Of a DNA stretch of 64,000 nucleotides, positions 25,479 to 35,243 are shown one piece after another. The stretch is from positions 1,735,125 to 1,799,124 of the forward strand of contig NZ_CP022522.1 of NCBI RefSeq assembly GCF_002850255.1, read 5' to 3'. Within the stretch, counting starts at the first letter, position 1, and every line of letters begins with the position of its first letter. This DNA comes from Pseudoalteromonas sp. NC201. GTDB taxonomy: Bacteria; Pseudomonadota; Gammaproteobacteria; Enterobacterales; Alteromonadaceae. The notes below the pieces were generated by a model, which saw nothing but the letters and a program-made list of their open reading frames with translations, made no database searches and had not been told where the DNA came from. A program made the position numbers and the translations under genes.

Positions 25479-26606
25479 ATGCGCATTACGAGTAATTTCG
25501 ATAGTGGTAATATCAAGGTGGTAAAAGCAGAATCACCTGCGGATATTCAACTAGAAATCAATAAAGACAATGAGTCTGACTTTTTTCAATGGTTTCACTT
25601 TAGACTTGAGTCTACGCCTTTTTTAGAGCACAAAATTCATATCAACCAACTACTAAACTCAGCGTACCCTGAAGGTTGGGATGACTATCATGCGGTTGCA
25701 TCTTACGATCGTCAAACTTGGTTCCGTGTGCCAACCCGTTATGAGAATGGCACATTAACTATCGATTTTGAGCCTGAATGTGCTCATACCTACTTTGCTT
25801 ATTTTGCTCCTTATAGTTATGAGCGCCATTTAGACCTAGTCTACTGGGCTCAAGCCCATGATGCGTGCGTTGTAGAGACGCTAGGTCAAACGCTTGATGG
25901 CCGTGATATGAGCTTACTCACTATTGGTGAGCCGTCAGATGAGAAGAAAAAGATTTGGATCACGGCGCGCCAGCACCCAGGTGAAACGATGGCAGAATGG
26001 TTTGTTGAAGGTCTACTTCACAAATTATTGGATGACGAAGATCCACATTCCGCTGCACTGTTATCGAAAGCGGTATTTTATGTCGTGCCAAATATGAATC
26101 CGGACGGCAGCGTTCGTGGTCATCTGCGTACAAATGCAAAAGGCGTTAACCTTAACCGTGAATGGCAAACGCCAACACTTGAGAACTCACCTGAAGTTTA
26201 TTATGTATTAAATAAAATGCATGAAACTGGGCTGGATATGTACCTCGATATTCATGGTGACGAAGCATTACCGTATAACTTCGTTGCGGGCAGTGAAGGT
26301 ATTCCGAGCTATGATGAGCGTCTACAACGTTTGGAAGAATCTTTCAAGGCGGCACTGTTGACTATTACACCTGAGTTCCAAGATGAATTTGGTTACGATA
26401 AAGATGCACCGGGTGAAGCAAACCTTACCGTTGCTTCGTGTGCTGTTGGTGAAGCGTTCAAAGCGTTGGCTTATACCGTTGAAATGCCGTTTAAGGATAA
26501 TGCAAATCTGCCGGATCCATACTTCGGTTGGTCAGACCGACGCTCATATCAGTTTGGTCAAGACACCTTAGCTGCAATCTTAAATGTGGTTGACGACTTA
26601 AGATAA
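25479..26606 (+). CDS. M14-family cytosolic-type carboxypeptidase
   Basis: A 375-residue zinc carboxypeptidase. An N-terminal beta-sandwich domain (1-115; FFQWFHFRLES, WFRVPTRYENGTLTIDF) precedes the M14 catalytic domain, as in cytosolic carboxypeptidases (AGBL/M14D). The zinc ligands are RQHPGE (His166, Glu169) and DIHGDE (His259). NPDGSVRGHLRTNAKGVNLNREW (208-229) contains the substrate-binding Arg and Asn. There is no signal peptide, so it acts in the cytoplasm. The substrate is unknown. It is transcribed alone, with a terminator after it. Confidence 0.9.
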   Translation: MRITSNFDSGNIKVVKAESPADIQLEINKDNESDFFQWFHFRLESTPFLEHKIHINQLLNSAYPEGWDDYHAVASYDRQTWFRVPTRYENGTLTIDFEPECAHTYFAYFAPYSYERHLDLVYWAQAHDACVVETLGQTLDGRDMSLLTIGEPSDEKKKIWITARQHPGETMAEWFVEGLLHKLLDDEDPHSAALLSKAVFYVVPNMNPDGSVRGHLRTNAKGVNLNREWQTPTLENSPEVYYVLNKMHETGLDMYLDIHGDEALPYNFVAGSEGIPSYDERLQRLEESFKAALLTITPEFQDEFGYDKDAPGEANLTVASCAVGEAFKALAYTVEMPFKDNANLPDPYFGWSDRRSYQFGQDTLAAILNVVDDLR

Positions 26607-26614
26607 GCTTAAAG

Positions 26615-26650
26615 ACGGGTAATCACCATATTGATTACCCGTTTATTTTT
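26615..26650 (+). terminator. Terminator after the M14 peptidase gene
   Basis: ACGGGTAATC (26615-26624) pairs with GATTACCCGT (26633-26642) across an 8-nt loop, followed by TTATTTTTG. Confidence 0.92.
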
Positions 26651-26741
26651 GTGCGTTTAAAAGAACAACAAAATAATATTTAAAAATAATAAAGTAGAAC
26701 ACCTCAACAGGGTGTAATAACAACAATAAAGGGGAATATTC

Positions 26742-28412
26742 GTGGATGCGTTAGGCAGCTTATTAGATAGCTTGGATGGAATGTTAGGTGGTTCACCTTG
26801 GTTCCCGTATGTACTGTTAGGGGTAGGTTTGTTTTTTACAATCTACTTGAAATTTCCACAGATCCGATATTTCAAACATGCTTGTAAAGTCGTTACCGGA
26901 AAATACGATAAAAAGGGCCTAGAAGGGGATACCACACACTTCCAAGCACTCGCAACGGCACTTTCTGGCACAGTTGGTACTGGGAATATTGGTGGGGTGG
27001 CACTGGCAATTTCAATCGGCGGGCCTGCAGCATTATTTTGGATGTGGATGACGGCCTTTTTCGGTATGACAACCAAATTTGTGGAAGTCACGCTATCGCA
27101 TAAATACCGTGTACAAACAGATGATGGCACCATGGCCGGTGGTCCAATGTACTATATGGATCGCCGCCTAAACATGAAATGGTTAGCGGTATTATTTGCA
27201 ATTGCGACTGTGATTAGCTCATTTGGTACAGGTAGCTTGCCGCAGATCAACAACATTGCTCAAGGCATGGAAGCGACCTTTGGTTTTGCACCGATGGCAA
27301 CAGGCGCTGTGCTTTCAGTTTTACTTGCGCTTGTTATACTTGGTGGTATCAAGCGCATTGCTGCTATCACTTCTCGCGTTGTGCCATTAATGGCTGCGAT
27401 TTATATTCTTGGCTCTTTTGCCGTTATTTTCTACAACATTGAGAATATCGTTCCTTCTTTCCTTTCTGTATTTACAGATGCTTTCACGGGATCTGCGGCA
27501 GCGGGTGGTTTCTTAGGGGCTTCTTTTGCGTATGCATTTAACCGTGGGGTTAACCGAGGTCTATTTTCTAATGAAGCGGGTCAAGGTTCAGCACCAATCG
27601 CGCACGCTTCGGCAAAAGCCGATGAGCCAGTATCTGAAGGTATGGTTTCCATTCTGGAACCGTTTATTGACACAATCATTATCTGTACCTTGACGGGATT
27701 GGTTATTTTGTCATCGGGGGTGTGGACTGAAAAGTTCGAAACTCATTTTGAGCGCTCGTCTATGGTTATCTTAGACGGTAAATATGACGAATCGAATCAA
27801 CAAGACCGAGATGCATTGTACGCCTACTTGAATGGTAAAAAAGAGCATACTGTCAAACCTTTCAATGGTGAGATTGAAGTCGTACAGGGTAAGGCGGTAA
27901 CAGAAAACTTTACCGTGATCCACTCGCGCTCTATTGGTGAGCAAGTACGTTTTGGTATTACAGAGCGTCACAAGTACACAGGTACCGTCGAAGTGAAAGA
28001 CGGCTTGCCAACAGACAATAGCATCAGCGTGATTGGTTACTCTTTAGTGCATTCGGCAGAGCTGACAACCAAAGCATTTACCCGAGGTTATTTGGGCGAA
28101 AATGGTAAATACATCGTTTCGATTGGCTTGTTGTTATTCGCGTTTTCTACGGCAATTGCATGGTCATACTATGGCGACCGCGCGATGATTTATCTTCTGG
28201 GTAGCCGCTCGGTCATGCCATATCGCGTATTCTATGTTGCAGGTTTCTTCTGGGCGTCGTTTGCTGATACGACACTAGTGTGGAAGTTGGCTGCAGTGGC
28301 CATTGTAGTGATGACCTTACCTAACTTATTTGGTATTTTACTACTCAGAAAAGAAATGAAATCTTCAGTTAAAGAATACTGGGAAGATTTCAACAAAGAA
28401 CACAAACAGTGA
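26742..28412 (+). CDS. Alanine/glycine:cation symporter (AGCS family)
   Basis: A 556-residue sodium:amino-acid symporter in the inner membrane. Family marks are [31 protein letters not shown] (about 70-100), GGPMYYMDR, and the second-half [24 protein letters not shown] soluble insertion (about 325-440), rich in Asp/Lys/Glu, separates the later membrane helices; it makes the protein longer than the usual 440-480-residue members. The start is GTG at 26742, with AAAGGGGAA about 6 nt upstream. The likely substrate is alanine or glycine. Confidence 0.9.
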   Translation: MDALGSLLDSLDGMLGGSPWFPYVLLGVGLFFTIYLKFPQIRYFKHACKVVTGKYDKKGLEGDTTHFQALATALSGTVGTGNIGGVALAISIGGPAALFWMWMTAFFGMTTKFVEVTLSHKYRVQTDDGTMAGGPMYYMDRRLNMKWLAVLFAIATVISSFGTGSLPQINNIAQGMEATFGFAPMATGAVLSVLLALVILGGIKRIAAITSRVVPLMAAIYILGSFAVIFYNIENIVPSFLSVFTDAFTGSAAAGGFLGASFAYAFNRGVNRGLFSNEAGQGSAPIAHASAKADEPVSEGMVSILEPFIDTIIICTLTGLVILSSGVWTEKFETHFERSSMVILDGKYDESNQQDRDALYAYLNGKKEHTVKPFNGEIEVVQGKAVTENFTVIHSRSIGEQVRFGITERHKYTGTVEVKDGLPTDNSISVIGYSLVHSAELTTKAFTRGYLGENGKYIVSIGLLLFAFSTAIAWSYYGDRAMIYLLGSRSVMPYRVFYVAGFFWASFADTTLVWKLAAVAIVVMTLPNLFGILLLRKEMKSSVKEYWEDFNKEHKQ

Positions 28413-28474
28413 GCGAATTTTAATTAAAATTATCTTGTCATTTAAGGACAAGAGTTCGCAAAGGTAGTAGAATA

Positions 28475-28499
28475 GGGCGCCTCACAGGTGCCCTTTTTT
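28475..28499 (+). terminator. Terminator after the AGCS gene
   Basis: GGGCGCC (28475-28481) pairs with GGTGCCC (28487-28493), with one G-U pair and a 5-nt loop, followed by six Ts. Confidence 0.85.
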
Positions 28500-28520
28500 G
28501 TATTATGGAGAAGTAACACG

Positions 28521-28847
28521 ATGGCAATAGCACAGTGCCCAAGCTGCGGTAAATCTATTTCCTCCAAACATAAGTCCTGCCCGCATTGTGAAACCAATTT
28601 AGCAGACTTTTCTCAAGAAGACAGAGAGAGAGCGGCCTCTAGAAACCGTGTAAAACGTCAGCAATCAGTAATGAATTACTCGTTTATTGCACTGATCTTA
28701 GTGCTAGGCGGATTCTTATATATCTATTGGCAGCAGCCTGAACCTAACTCGTTTGAAATGATCGCAAGCAAAAGCGCTATAGGCATAGGTGCGGTTTGGT
28801 ACTTAATTAATCGAGTCATCCTCGTTATTTTGAAAAAGAAAAAGTAG
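28521..28847 (+). CDS. Small zinc-ribbon membrane protein
   Basis: A 108-residue protein with an N-terminal zinc ribbon (CPSCGKSISSKHKSCPHC, two CxxC pairs at about 6-23), a basic linker, and two hydrophobic segments (about 50-70 and 80-100). The ATG at 28521 has GGAGAAG upstream. It starts a run of three same-strand genes with yeaC and the DUF349 gene, separated by only 2 nt from yeaC. The function is unknown; it probably sits in the inner membrane with the ribbon on the cytoplasmic side. Confidence 0.75.
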   Translation: MAIAQCPSCGKSISSKHKSCPHCETNLADFSQEDRERAASRNRVKRQQSVMNYSFIALILVLGGFLYIYWQQPEPNSFEMIASKSAIGIGAVWYLINRVILVILKKKK

Positions 28848-28849
28848 TA

Positions 28850-29131
28850 ATGAATGTAGATAGCTTAGTTCAAAATATTACCCCTGAAGTATTCGAGCGT
28901 TTGCAATACGGCGCGTCAACTGGAAAGTGGCCTGATGGTACGTCGCTAAGTGATGCGCAAAAAGAGCAAACCGTGCAGTTGGTCATGCTATATCAAGCAA
29001 AAGTAGCCAAGTCCAATGAGCAGTTCACCATCAACGAAAAAGGTGAAATGGTGCAAAAATCCAAACGCGAATTACAACAAGAATTCAAAGCCGACAACGA
29101 AATAGCTAGGTTCAGTGAAAATGATCTTTAA
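28850..29131 (+). CDS. yeaC: YeaC-like DUF1315 family protein
   Basis: A 93-residue soluble protein. NITPEVFERLQYGASTGKWPDGTSLSDAQKEQTVQLVMLYQ is the DUF1315 signature found in E. coli YeaC. It lies 2 nt after the zinc-ribbon gene and its end overlaps the DUF349 gene, so the three are probably cotranscribed. The family has no known function. Confidence 0.88.
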   Translation: MNVDSLVQNITPEVFERLQYGASTGKWPDGTSLSDAQKEQTVQLVMLYQAKVAKSNEQFTINEKGEMVQKSKRELQQEFKADNEIARFSENDL

Positions 29132-31805
29132 ACACCTTTTTACACCGAAATGGAAACACCCTAAGGTTGACGTTCGCTCACAAGCAGTGGACAAGTTAGA
29201 CTTAAGCAAAGACGCAACTTTACTACATACGCTAGCACTTGAGGACGAGTCTGCACAGATCAGAAAAAAGGTACTTACTAAGGTAAATGACCTTGGTCTT
29301 TGGTGGAAAGTTTATAAGCAAGATAGCGAGCTAAAAGAGCTTGCTGAGCAGAAAATTTCGAGTGCGGTTATTAATCAAGACACCGCACTGCAGAGCAACA
29401 TTCGTGAAGAATACATTGAACGCTACGCGCCAGCTAAAACACTTGAGAAAGTTGCGTTAATTGAAACCGATTTAACGAACAAAGTTAAACTGCTTAAGCG
29501 CCTTGCGAATGCCACGTTAATCGAAAAATCCTTCAAAGAAGGTGATGAAGCACTTCAGATCGCTATGTTGGAACTGATTGCACAGCATTCACTTGAAAAG
29601 AGTGTCCTAAAAGCAGCCAAAGGTGAAGCGCTGACTTCTCTTACTGGATCACTGGAGCAGCAGCGATTAGCAAAAGAAATGCCTGCTCAAGTTGCTGAGC
29701 AAACGCGGGTTGTACTTGCCAAGTTAAACGCGCTAAGAGATAAGCAAAACTATGAAACTGTGAACGCGCAAGCACAACAGTTATTTGCACAGTGGCAAAG
29801 CATTGAGCTTAAGTGGTTAGATGCTGAAACGGTAACTGCACTAGATGCAAAGTATCAACAAGTAGCAGATAAATTAAACCGTCATCTCAATGAGTTACAA
29901 GTTAAACATCAAGCGCAGCAAGCTGAGTTAATGCAAAAGCAAAATCAAGCCCTAGAGGTTGCTGAATTAACTGCTGAACTTGAAGCCATTGAAAAATCGG
30001 TCGAAATTGCATGTAAAACACTTGACTTAGCCTCGCACGATGCACTGGTTAAGCGTAGTGAAGTATTAAAAGGCAAAGTGTCTGCACCTCAATATGTCAC
30101 TGTTGAAGCGCTTGGCGAGTTTACCCGAAAACTGCAAAATATTGAGCGTGATCTTGCCGATTTGCCCGCACTTATTGCTGCAAGTGAAACCTTCAATAAT
30201 GCCTTAGCAGAGTTGAAAGCAGTTGAAGTACCAACTTCATTAGAATCGCTTGATACCCAAGTGCAAGCACAAAAAGACCGCTATGTTGCAGCGCGTAAAG
30301 CACTAGATTCACTGCCTAAGGTATTGCATAAATCAGCAAAAGCTGAGCTATCAGATGTAAGCCAAGTGTTTATGACAGCTATCGAGCCGCTGAAAAATGA
30401 GCAAGAAAAAGCACTCAAAATCGCGAAGAAGAAAGCACGCGATGTGCAACGATTAATTGATCAGGGCCGATTTAACGTGGCATTTGGCGTTTTTAATGGC
30501 TTTATCGAGCAGTTTGAGTTGCTAACACCAAGCTACAAAAAGCAGCTCGAAAACCAGCATGAAAGCTTGTCTCAAGCACTAAAAGACCTTAAAGATTGGC
30601 AAAAGTATGCTGCTACACCTAAACGTGAAGAATTGCTTGCGGAGCTTGATAACAAACTCGCTGAGGAGGCGGTTGACCCAGTTAAACGTGCTGAGGAAGT
30701 AAAATTACTTAGAGTACGTTGGAACGAGCTTGGTCATGTTGAAACGGAACAGGAAAAGGCACAAGCCGCTCAATTTGATGAAAAAATTGAATTATTGTTT
30801 GTACCGTGTCGCACTTACTTTGCGGAGCAAGAAGTACAGCGTGAGCAGGCAAAAATAGCGCGTGAAGCGGTGATTGAAGAAGTGAAAGCACTGCTTGGTA
30901 CTTTGGATAACGAAGGTATTGATTGGCGAGAAGTTGAAGCACAATTTAATCGCCTAGCCAAAGCATGGAAAAATGCTGGCAATGTGGATGCCAAAGTCTA
31001 TCAAAAGCTGAATTCGATTTACCGTGAGCACCATCAAGCGGTTTACGAGAAACTTAAAGCCTTCCATCAAGCCAATGCCGTTGAAAAGACAAAGCTAGTT
31101 GAAACTGCACAGCAGCAGCTAGAGGCTGAAGATTTGGCAGCAGCTTGTGACTTACTGAAATCATTGCAAAAACAGTGGCAGCAAATTGGTTTTGCTGGTG
31201 CCAAACAAGAGCATACTCTGTGGAAAGCATTTCGTGCCCATAATGATGCCGTGTTTGAGAAGCGCAGCGCACAATATGCAGAGCAAAAAGCACAGGAGAA
31301 GTCGCAGGAAGCCGAGCAGCGTCAGTTGTTAGCAGAGTTCGACAACAAGGTCATAGAAGCGGTAACTCAAAATGAACTGGTTGCTATTCGTAACGAACTC
31401 AATATGTTTATTGTAGTGTCAGGACTAAAGCAAGAAAAGAATCGTTTATTGTCACAAGTGAAGTCGAAATTAGATGATCTGTTTTCATCTCAGCGTCGCG
31501 AAAAGTTCAATGAATTGGTGGAAGCGGTAGACACTGACGGTGATATTCCAAGTTCGTGGCAAGGTAGCAATAAAACCTCGCTAAACGCTGCCCAATTGCT
31601 GCTAAGGCTTGAAATTTTAACGAATCAGTCATCACCAGAAGCGTTGCAAAGCGAGAGAATGTCTGAGCAAGTCGCGATGCTGGATGCAAAACTGCAAGGT
31701 GAAGAAAGCAGCCTTGAGACTTACCTTATCAGTTATCTAGCTGAGGCTGAAAAAGCCGATATAGTGACGTCAAAAGGCAGGTTACTTGCTGTTTTGAACG
31801 CATAG
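29121..31805 (+). CDS. DUF349 repeat protein
   Basis: An 894-residue, highly charged, largely coiled-coil protein. Repeats of the DUF349 type are seen in the C-terminal half (RAEEVKLLRVRWNELGHVE; DWREVEAQFNRLAKAWKNAGNVD; LLKSLQKQWQQIGFAGAKQEHTLWKAFRAHNDAVFEKR). The N-terminal 60 residues, with WKHPKVDVRSQAVDKL, are typical of the family start. I choose ATG at 29121, which overlaps the end of yeaC by 11 nt; a GTG two codons earlier is possible. It is cytoplasmic, with unknown role. Confidence 0.88.
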   Translation: MIFKHLFTPKWKHPKVDVRSQAVDKLDLSKDATLLHTLALEDESAQIRKKVLTKVNDLGLWWKVYKQDSELKELAEQKISSAVINQDTALQSNIREEYIERYAPAKTLEKVALIETDLTNKVKLLKRLANATLIEKSFKEGDEALQIAMLELIAQHSLEKSVLKAAKGEALTSLTGSLEQQRLAKEMPAQVAEQTRVVLAKLNALRDKQNYETVNAQAQQLFAQWQSIELKWLDAETVTALDAKYQQVADKLNRHLNELQVKHQAQQAELMQKQNQALEVAELTAELEAIEKSVEIACKTLDLASHDALVKRSEVLKGKVSAPQYVTVEALGEFTRKLQNIERDLADLPALIAASETFNNALAELKAVEVPTSLESLDTQVQAQKDRYVAARKALDSLPKVLHKSAKAELSDVSQVFMTAIEPLKNEQEKALKIAKKKARDVQRLIDQGRFNVAFGVFNGFIEQFELLTPSYKKQLENQHESLSQALKDLKDWQKYAATPKREELLAELDNKLAEEAVDPVKRAEEVKLLRVRWNELGHVETEQEKAQAAQFDEKIELLFVPCRTYFAEQEVQREQAKIAREAVIEEVKALLGTLDNEGIDWREVEAQFNRLAKAWKNAGNVDAKVYQKLNSIYREHHQAVYEKLKAFHQANAVEKTKLVETAQQQLEAEDLAAACDLLKSLQKQWQQIGFAGAKQEHTLWKAFRAHNDAVFEKRSAQYAEQKAQEKSQEAEQRQLLAEFDNKVIEAVTQNELVAIRNELNMFIVVSGLKQEKNRLLSQVKSKLDDLFSSQRREKFNELVEAVDTDGDIPSSWQGSNKTSLNAAQLLLRLEILTNQSSPEALQSERMSEQVAMLDAKLQGEESSLETYLISYLAEAEKADIVTSKGRLLAVLNA

Positions 31806-31819
31806 TCATTATATACTTT

Positions 31820-31848
31820 GAGCCTACTCAGAACACTCTGGGTAGGCT
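31820..31848 (+). terminator. Hairpin after the DUF349 gene
   Basis: AGCCTAC pairs with GTAGGCT, with an inner CAGA/TCTG stem and a 4-nt loop. No U-tract follows, so it could be a Rho-assisted end or an mRNA-stabilising hairpin. Confidence 0.5.
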
Positions 31849-31996
31849 TCTCCGATGTAAACTTTATCCGCCTCTAACACCTCCTGAGCTCGGTTTGAAT
31901 GCTAAGGTTAAGTGAAATCTGCTTAGTGGCTCTAGGTAGTTACACCACTTTGTCTTAATACTTTGCTCTAGTAACCAATAATAAGAAGAAAAAATA

Positions 31997-32596
31997 ATGA
32001 CCAACAAACTTTACCAATATCCACTTGCACTTGCGTTTACCTTCAACTTGGTTGCATGCTCGGTAGGTAATCTTAACGCTACTCATGGTGAAGACTTAAG
32101 CCATTTTGCTGGAAATATTAATGTGGCAAGTGGTCAAAGAGCCGGGAACTTATCCTTACAAAATGGCAATATTACGCTAGCTGAAGGGGCCAAAGTTAAA
32201 TCTGCAGAAGTGACTAACGGTAATGTTCAGCTTGATAAGCATAGTGAAGCGCAGTCGGTTAATATTGATAATGGTAATATTATGCTGATGGAAAAAGCGC
32301 ACGTATATGGGAGCATTCAAGTTACCAATGGTAATATTGAGATTGGTGAGTCGGTTCTAATTGAAGGAAGCGTCATCAACGCGAGCGGAGATATTACAAT
32401 TGCCAGCGGCGCTACTATTTTAGGTGATGTGATCTATCGTCATGCAGGATATCTTGCTTCTAAGCTTGAGAAAGACATACCAACGCTTACAATTAGTGAT
32501 GGTGCAAAGATTGTTGGCACTATCCAGCTTTATCGTCCTATTCATATTGAACCTAAACATCTACAAAGTCAGATCACTTACCACTATAAACAGTAA
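31997..32596 (+). CDS. Lipoprotein with bactofilin-like beta-helix repeats
   Basis: A 199-residue protein with a lipoprotein-type signal (LALAFTFNLVAC, Cys21). The rest is built of repeats of about 18-19 residues centred on NGNI/NGNV (LQNGNITLAEGAKV; VTNGNVQLDKHSEA; IDNGNIMLMEKAHV; VTNGNIEIGESVLI; ASGDITIASGATI). This periodicity fits a right-handed beta-helix like those of bactofilins or polymer-forming DUF583-type proteins. It is probably anchored on the periplasmic side of a membrane. The function is unknown, and it appears to be a single gene. Confidence 0.7.
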   Translation: MTNKLYQYPLALAFTFNLVACSVGNLNATHGEDLSHFAGNINVASGQRAGNLSLQNGNITLAEGAKVKSAEVTNGNVQLDKHSEAQSVNIDNGNIMLMEKAHVYGSIQVTNGNIEIGESVLIEGSVINASGDITIASGATILGDVIYRHAGYLASKLEKDIPTLTISDGAKIVGTIQLYRPIHIEPKHLQSQITYHYKQ

Positions 32597-32612
32597 GCTG
32601 CATGAGAGTAAG

Positions 32613-32631
32613 GTGAGCGTAATACGCTCAC
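32613..32631. terminator. Bidirectional hairpin between the lipoprotein and azoreductase genes
   Basis: GTGAGCGT (32613-32620) pairs with ACGCTCAC (32624-32631) across a 3-nt loop, between two converging genes. There is no long U-tract. Confidence 0.65.
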
Positions 32632-32639
32632 TTGTGCTC

Positions 32640-33302
32640 TTACTTAGCGCTAAGTATTTGCGCTAGTTTGTGTACATCATCAATAGCACGTTGTTTTGAG
32701 TGCTTATGCCTGTCATCTCCAAACTCTTGATACTCAGATGCGATTTCATAAAACGCCTCAGCACCTAAATATGGAGCCAACTGCTCGATATGGCTACTTA
32801 GATGATTCAAATGATATTGTGACTCACCTTTTTTAAATGCAAATTCTCCCCAAGATGCCAGTAATACGAGAGTTTTACCCGATAAAATTGGCTCAAGTGG
32901 TTTATCACCTCGTGCTAAATCAAAGCTGAAGGTTTTATTTACTCGGATCGCCAGATCAAACCAAGCCTTTAGCACGGCAGGCATGCCGTAGTTATACATA
33001 GGACTTGCGATTACGATAATATCGGCATTGGTCACTTCTTTGATAATTTCGTCAGACTCAGCGAGTACTAAGCGTTGCTCTTCGCTCAACACGCCTTTTG
33101 CAAATGCAGCCGCTATAAATGCTTCATCGATGAATGCAGGTTGTTTCACGGAGAGGTCGCGATGGGTGATTTCCACTTCATGTGTGAAGCAGCTAAATTT
33201 TGTCAAAAATTGCTCACCTAACATCCGGCTAATTGACTGATGTTGCGAACTCGTCTCACTATACTTTCTTACGCTACTACTTATATATAGAATGTTTTTC
33301 AT
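32640..33302 (-). CDS. azoR: FMN-dependent NADH-azoreductase (AzoR-like)
   Basis: A 220-residue flavodoxin-fold oxidoreductase. The N-terminal ILYISSSVRKYSETSSQ binds the FMN phosphate, and ASPMYNYGMPAVLKAWFDLAIRVNKTFSFD (about 105-135) is the AzoR-family flavin and dimer segment. It reduces quinones and azo or nitro compounds with NADH in the cytoplasm. It is divergent from the LysR gene at 33410; the 107-nt gap probably carries the regulator's operator, the usual arrangement for such pairs. Confidence 0.88.
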   Translation of the reverse strand: MKNILYISSSVRKYSETSSQHQSISRMLGEQFLTKFSCFTHEVEITHRDLSVKQPAFIDEAFIAAAFAKGVLSEEQRLVLAESDEIIKEVTNADIIVIASPMYNYGMPAVLKAWFDLAIRVNKTFSFDLARGDKPLEPILSGKTLVLLASWGEFAFKKGESQYHLNHLSSHIEQLAPYLGAEAFYEIASEYQEFGDDRHKHSKQRAIDDVHKLAQILSAK

Positions 33303-33409
33303 GGCTTTTCTCCAGTTGTGTTCTGTGCTTTATTGTGTGCTTACGTGAGCAATGTGACAACTGAGAAGAGTTCACAAATAGATGAGATAAACTAACTTAT
33401 AGGTTTGCT

Positions 33410-34297
33410 ATGTTCACACATTTACCGTCTTTGAATAACATAAAAACCTTTGCGGTTGCTGCGCACTACTTGAGCTTTAAAGATGCGGCGCGGGTACTTA
33501 ATGTTACGCCTACGGCAGTGTCACATCAGATAAAATCACTGGAATCACAGTTAAGGGTTCAGCTTTTTGAGCGAAAAACGCGAGCAGTGCAATTAACATT
33601 ACAAGGACAGACACTGGCAAAGGTGTGTATTGATTCACTTAATATGCTCGATAATGCGTTTATTGAGTTTACTGAGCAAAAGAACGATTTGCTTATTTCA
33701 TGTTGTAATTCATTTGCTGCACTTTGGCTTGCTCCGAATATGGCTGCCATTAATCATGCTTTCCCAAACCAAACCGTCACAATATGCGCGAGCGATCAAC
33801 TCATTGATTTAAATAAAGAGAAGCATATTGATATCGCCCTGCGTTATGGCAAAGCGGATCCGAATTCTAATGAAACTCATCTTATTACCGAGAAAATTGG
33901 GCTTTATGCTAGCCCAAATTATCGGGTGCCAGACCAAGGTAAACCTGTACTATTTCTCACCCATTGGCAAGACGAAACGGGGCTTGAAAATATTCCTTGG
34001 CGAGCGCACATTGACGAAAGCCATTATGACTTGCGTTATTTTGAGCAAGAACACTTTGTCTTGCAGGCGGCTGTGGCCGGGCAAGGGCTGGCACTATTGA
34101 GCGATGTATTAGCAGAGTCAGCAGTAATACAGGGGTGGTTAAGTAAAAGCCCAACAATGGAGGAATTTTCAGGCTATGGCTATTGGCTCAGGCAAACGAC
34201 TTATCGCAAGAGTTCGGCGATTGTTCACCAGTTTACCATTTGGCTGGCAAGCGCGTTACAAAATATCAAGGCCAACAAAGATAAGGACACAAGATAA
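33410..34297 (+). CDS. LysR-type regulator, GcvA-like
   Basis: A 295-residue regulator. The N-terminal winged helix is LPSLNNIKTFAVAAHYLSFKDAARVLNVTPTAVSHQIKSLESQLRVQLFERKTRAVQLT (5-63), where PTAVSHQIKSLE is the recognition helix typical of the GcvA/AmpR subgroup. A periplasmic-binding-like effector domain follows (about 90-285). The gene is divergent from the azoreductase gene, which it probably controls in response to an unknown, perhaps electrophilic, signal. Confidence 0.9.
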   Translation: MFTHLPSLNNIKTFAVAAHYLSFKDAARVLNVTPTAVSHQIKSLESQLRVQLFERKTRAVQLTLQGQTLAKVCIDSLNMLDNAFIEFTEQKNDLLISCCNSFAALWLAPNMAAINHAFPNQTVTICASDQLIDLNKEKHIDIALRYGKADPNSNETHLITEKIGLYASPNYRVPDQGKPVLFLTHWQDETGLENIPWRAHIDESHYDLRYFEQEHFVLQAAVAGQGLALLSDVLAESAVIQGWLSKSPTMEEFSGYGYWLRQTTYRKSSAIVHQFTIWLASALQNIKANKDKDTR

Positions 34298-34408
34298 AGG
34301 ACAGGCACTTTTATCAATGAGCAGATAAGCCGTTTTTTAATATTGATCTATACTTTTGTGGAACTTAAGTCCTTATTCGAAAAGTGTTTATTGCTAGGTG
34401 GTGATGTG

Positions 34409-35212
34409 ATGATAAAAATCCTGCTGATGAGTCTCATTTTATTTCCCGCTTTATGTTTGAGTGGTGATTATACCTTCGCCTTTGTGCCGCAGCAGTCTGC
34501 AAATAAGTTAGCCAAAAATTGGCAGCCTATTCTCGATTATCTCAGTGATAAGACCGGAGATAACTACACGTTTAAAACCGCTAAAGATATACCAACCTTT
34601 GAAGCCCGGGTGTTGAAGCAAGAGTATGATGTAGCATACATGAATCCCTATCACTTTGTTGTATTTAATGAGCAGGCGGGTTATCAAGCTATCGCCAAGC
34701 AAAGAGATAAAATGATCAAAGGGATCATCGTGGTTAAAAAGGGGGCTGGTATCGCTGACTTGTCGCAGTTGCGAGGAGAGACGCTTGCTTTTCCGGCTCC
34801 TGCTGCATTCGCTGCAAGCATTTTGCCCCGTGGTGAACTTGTGAAACAAGGTATTGAATTTACACCAAGGTATGTCTCTTCCCATGATTCTGTTTATCTC
34901 AACGTGTCGAGAGGATTTGTCAAAGCGGGCGGTGGTGTTATGCGTACTTTCAACAACGCCGATCCCAAAATTAAATCACAACTCGACATTCTCTGGACGA
35001 CAAAAGGTTATACGCCACATGCATTTGCCGTAAAAAAAACAATGCCAGAAGATGCAAGGCAAAGATTAGTAGAGGCGTTGACCTCTCTTGAACTGAGTGA
35101 AGAGGGAATTAGGCTACTCGAAGCGGTGAATTTCAAAGGCATTATGGCGGCGTCGAACGAGGACTGGCAAGACGTAAAAGCATTAGAATTAGAAACCTTA
35201 GTTGGCAATTAG
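34409..35212 (+). CDS. PhnD-like periplasmic substrate-binding protein
   Basis: A protein of about 267 residues with a signal peptide (MIKILLMSLILFPALCLSG). The mature domain resembles phosphate/phosphonate ABC binding proteins (DYTFAFVPQQSANKLAKNWQPILDYLSDKTGDNYTF; YDVAYMNPYHFVVFNEQAGYQAIA; VKAGGGVMRTFNNADP). No permease or ATPase is nearby. The next gene, 31 nt downstream, is a sensor kinase, so this protein probably acts as the kinase's ligand-sensing partner and not as a transporter subunit. The ATG at 34409 has AGGTGGTG upstream; the upstream in-frame ATG lacks a site and a signal peptide. Confidence 0.82.
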   Translation: MIKILLMSLILFPALCLSGDYTFAFVPQQSANKLAKNWQPILDYLSDKTGDNYTFKTAKDIPTFEARVLKQEYDVAYMNPYHFVVFNEQAGYQAIAKQRDKMIKGIIVVKKGAGIADLSQLRGETLAFPAPAAFAASILPRGELVKQGIEFTPRYVSSHDSVYLNVSRGFVKAGGGVMRTFNNADPKIKSQLDILWTTKGYTPHAFAVKKTMPEDARQRLVEALTSLELSEEGIRLLEAVNFKGIMAASNEDWQDVKALELETLVGN

Positions 35213-35243
35213 TACGCGGACTATTAAGAAGCCCCACAACTGA

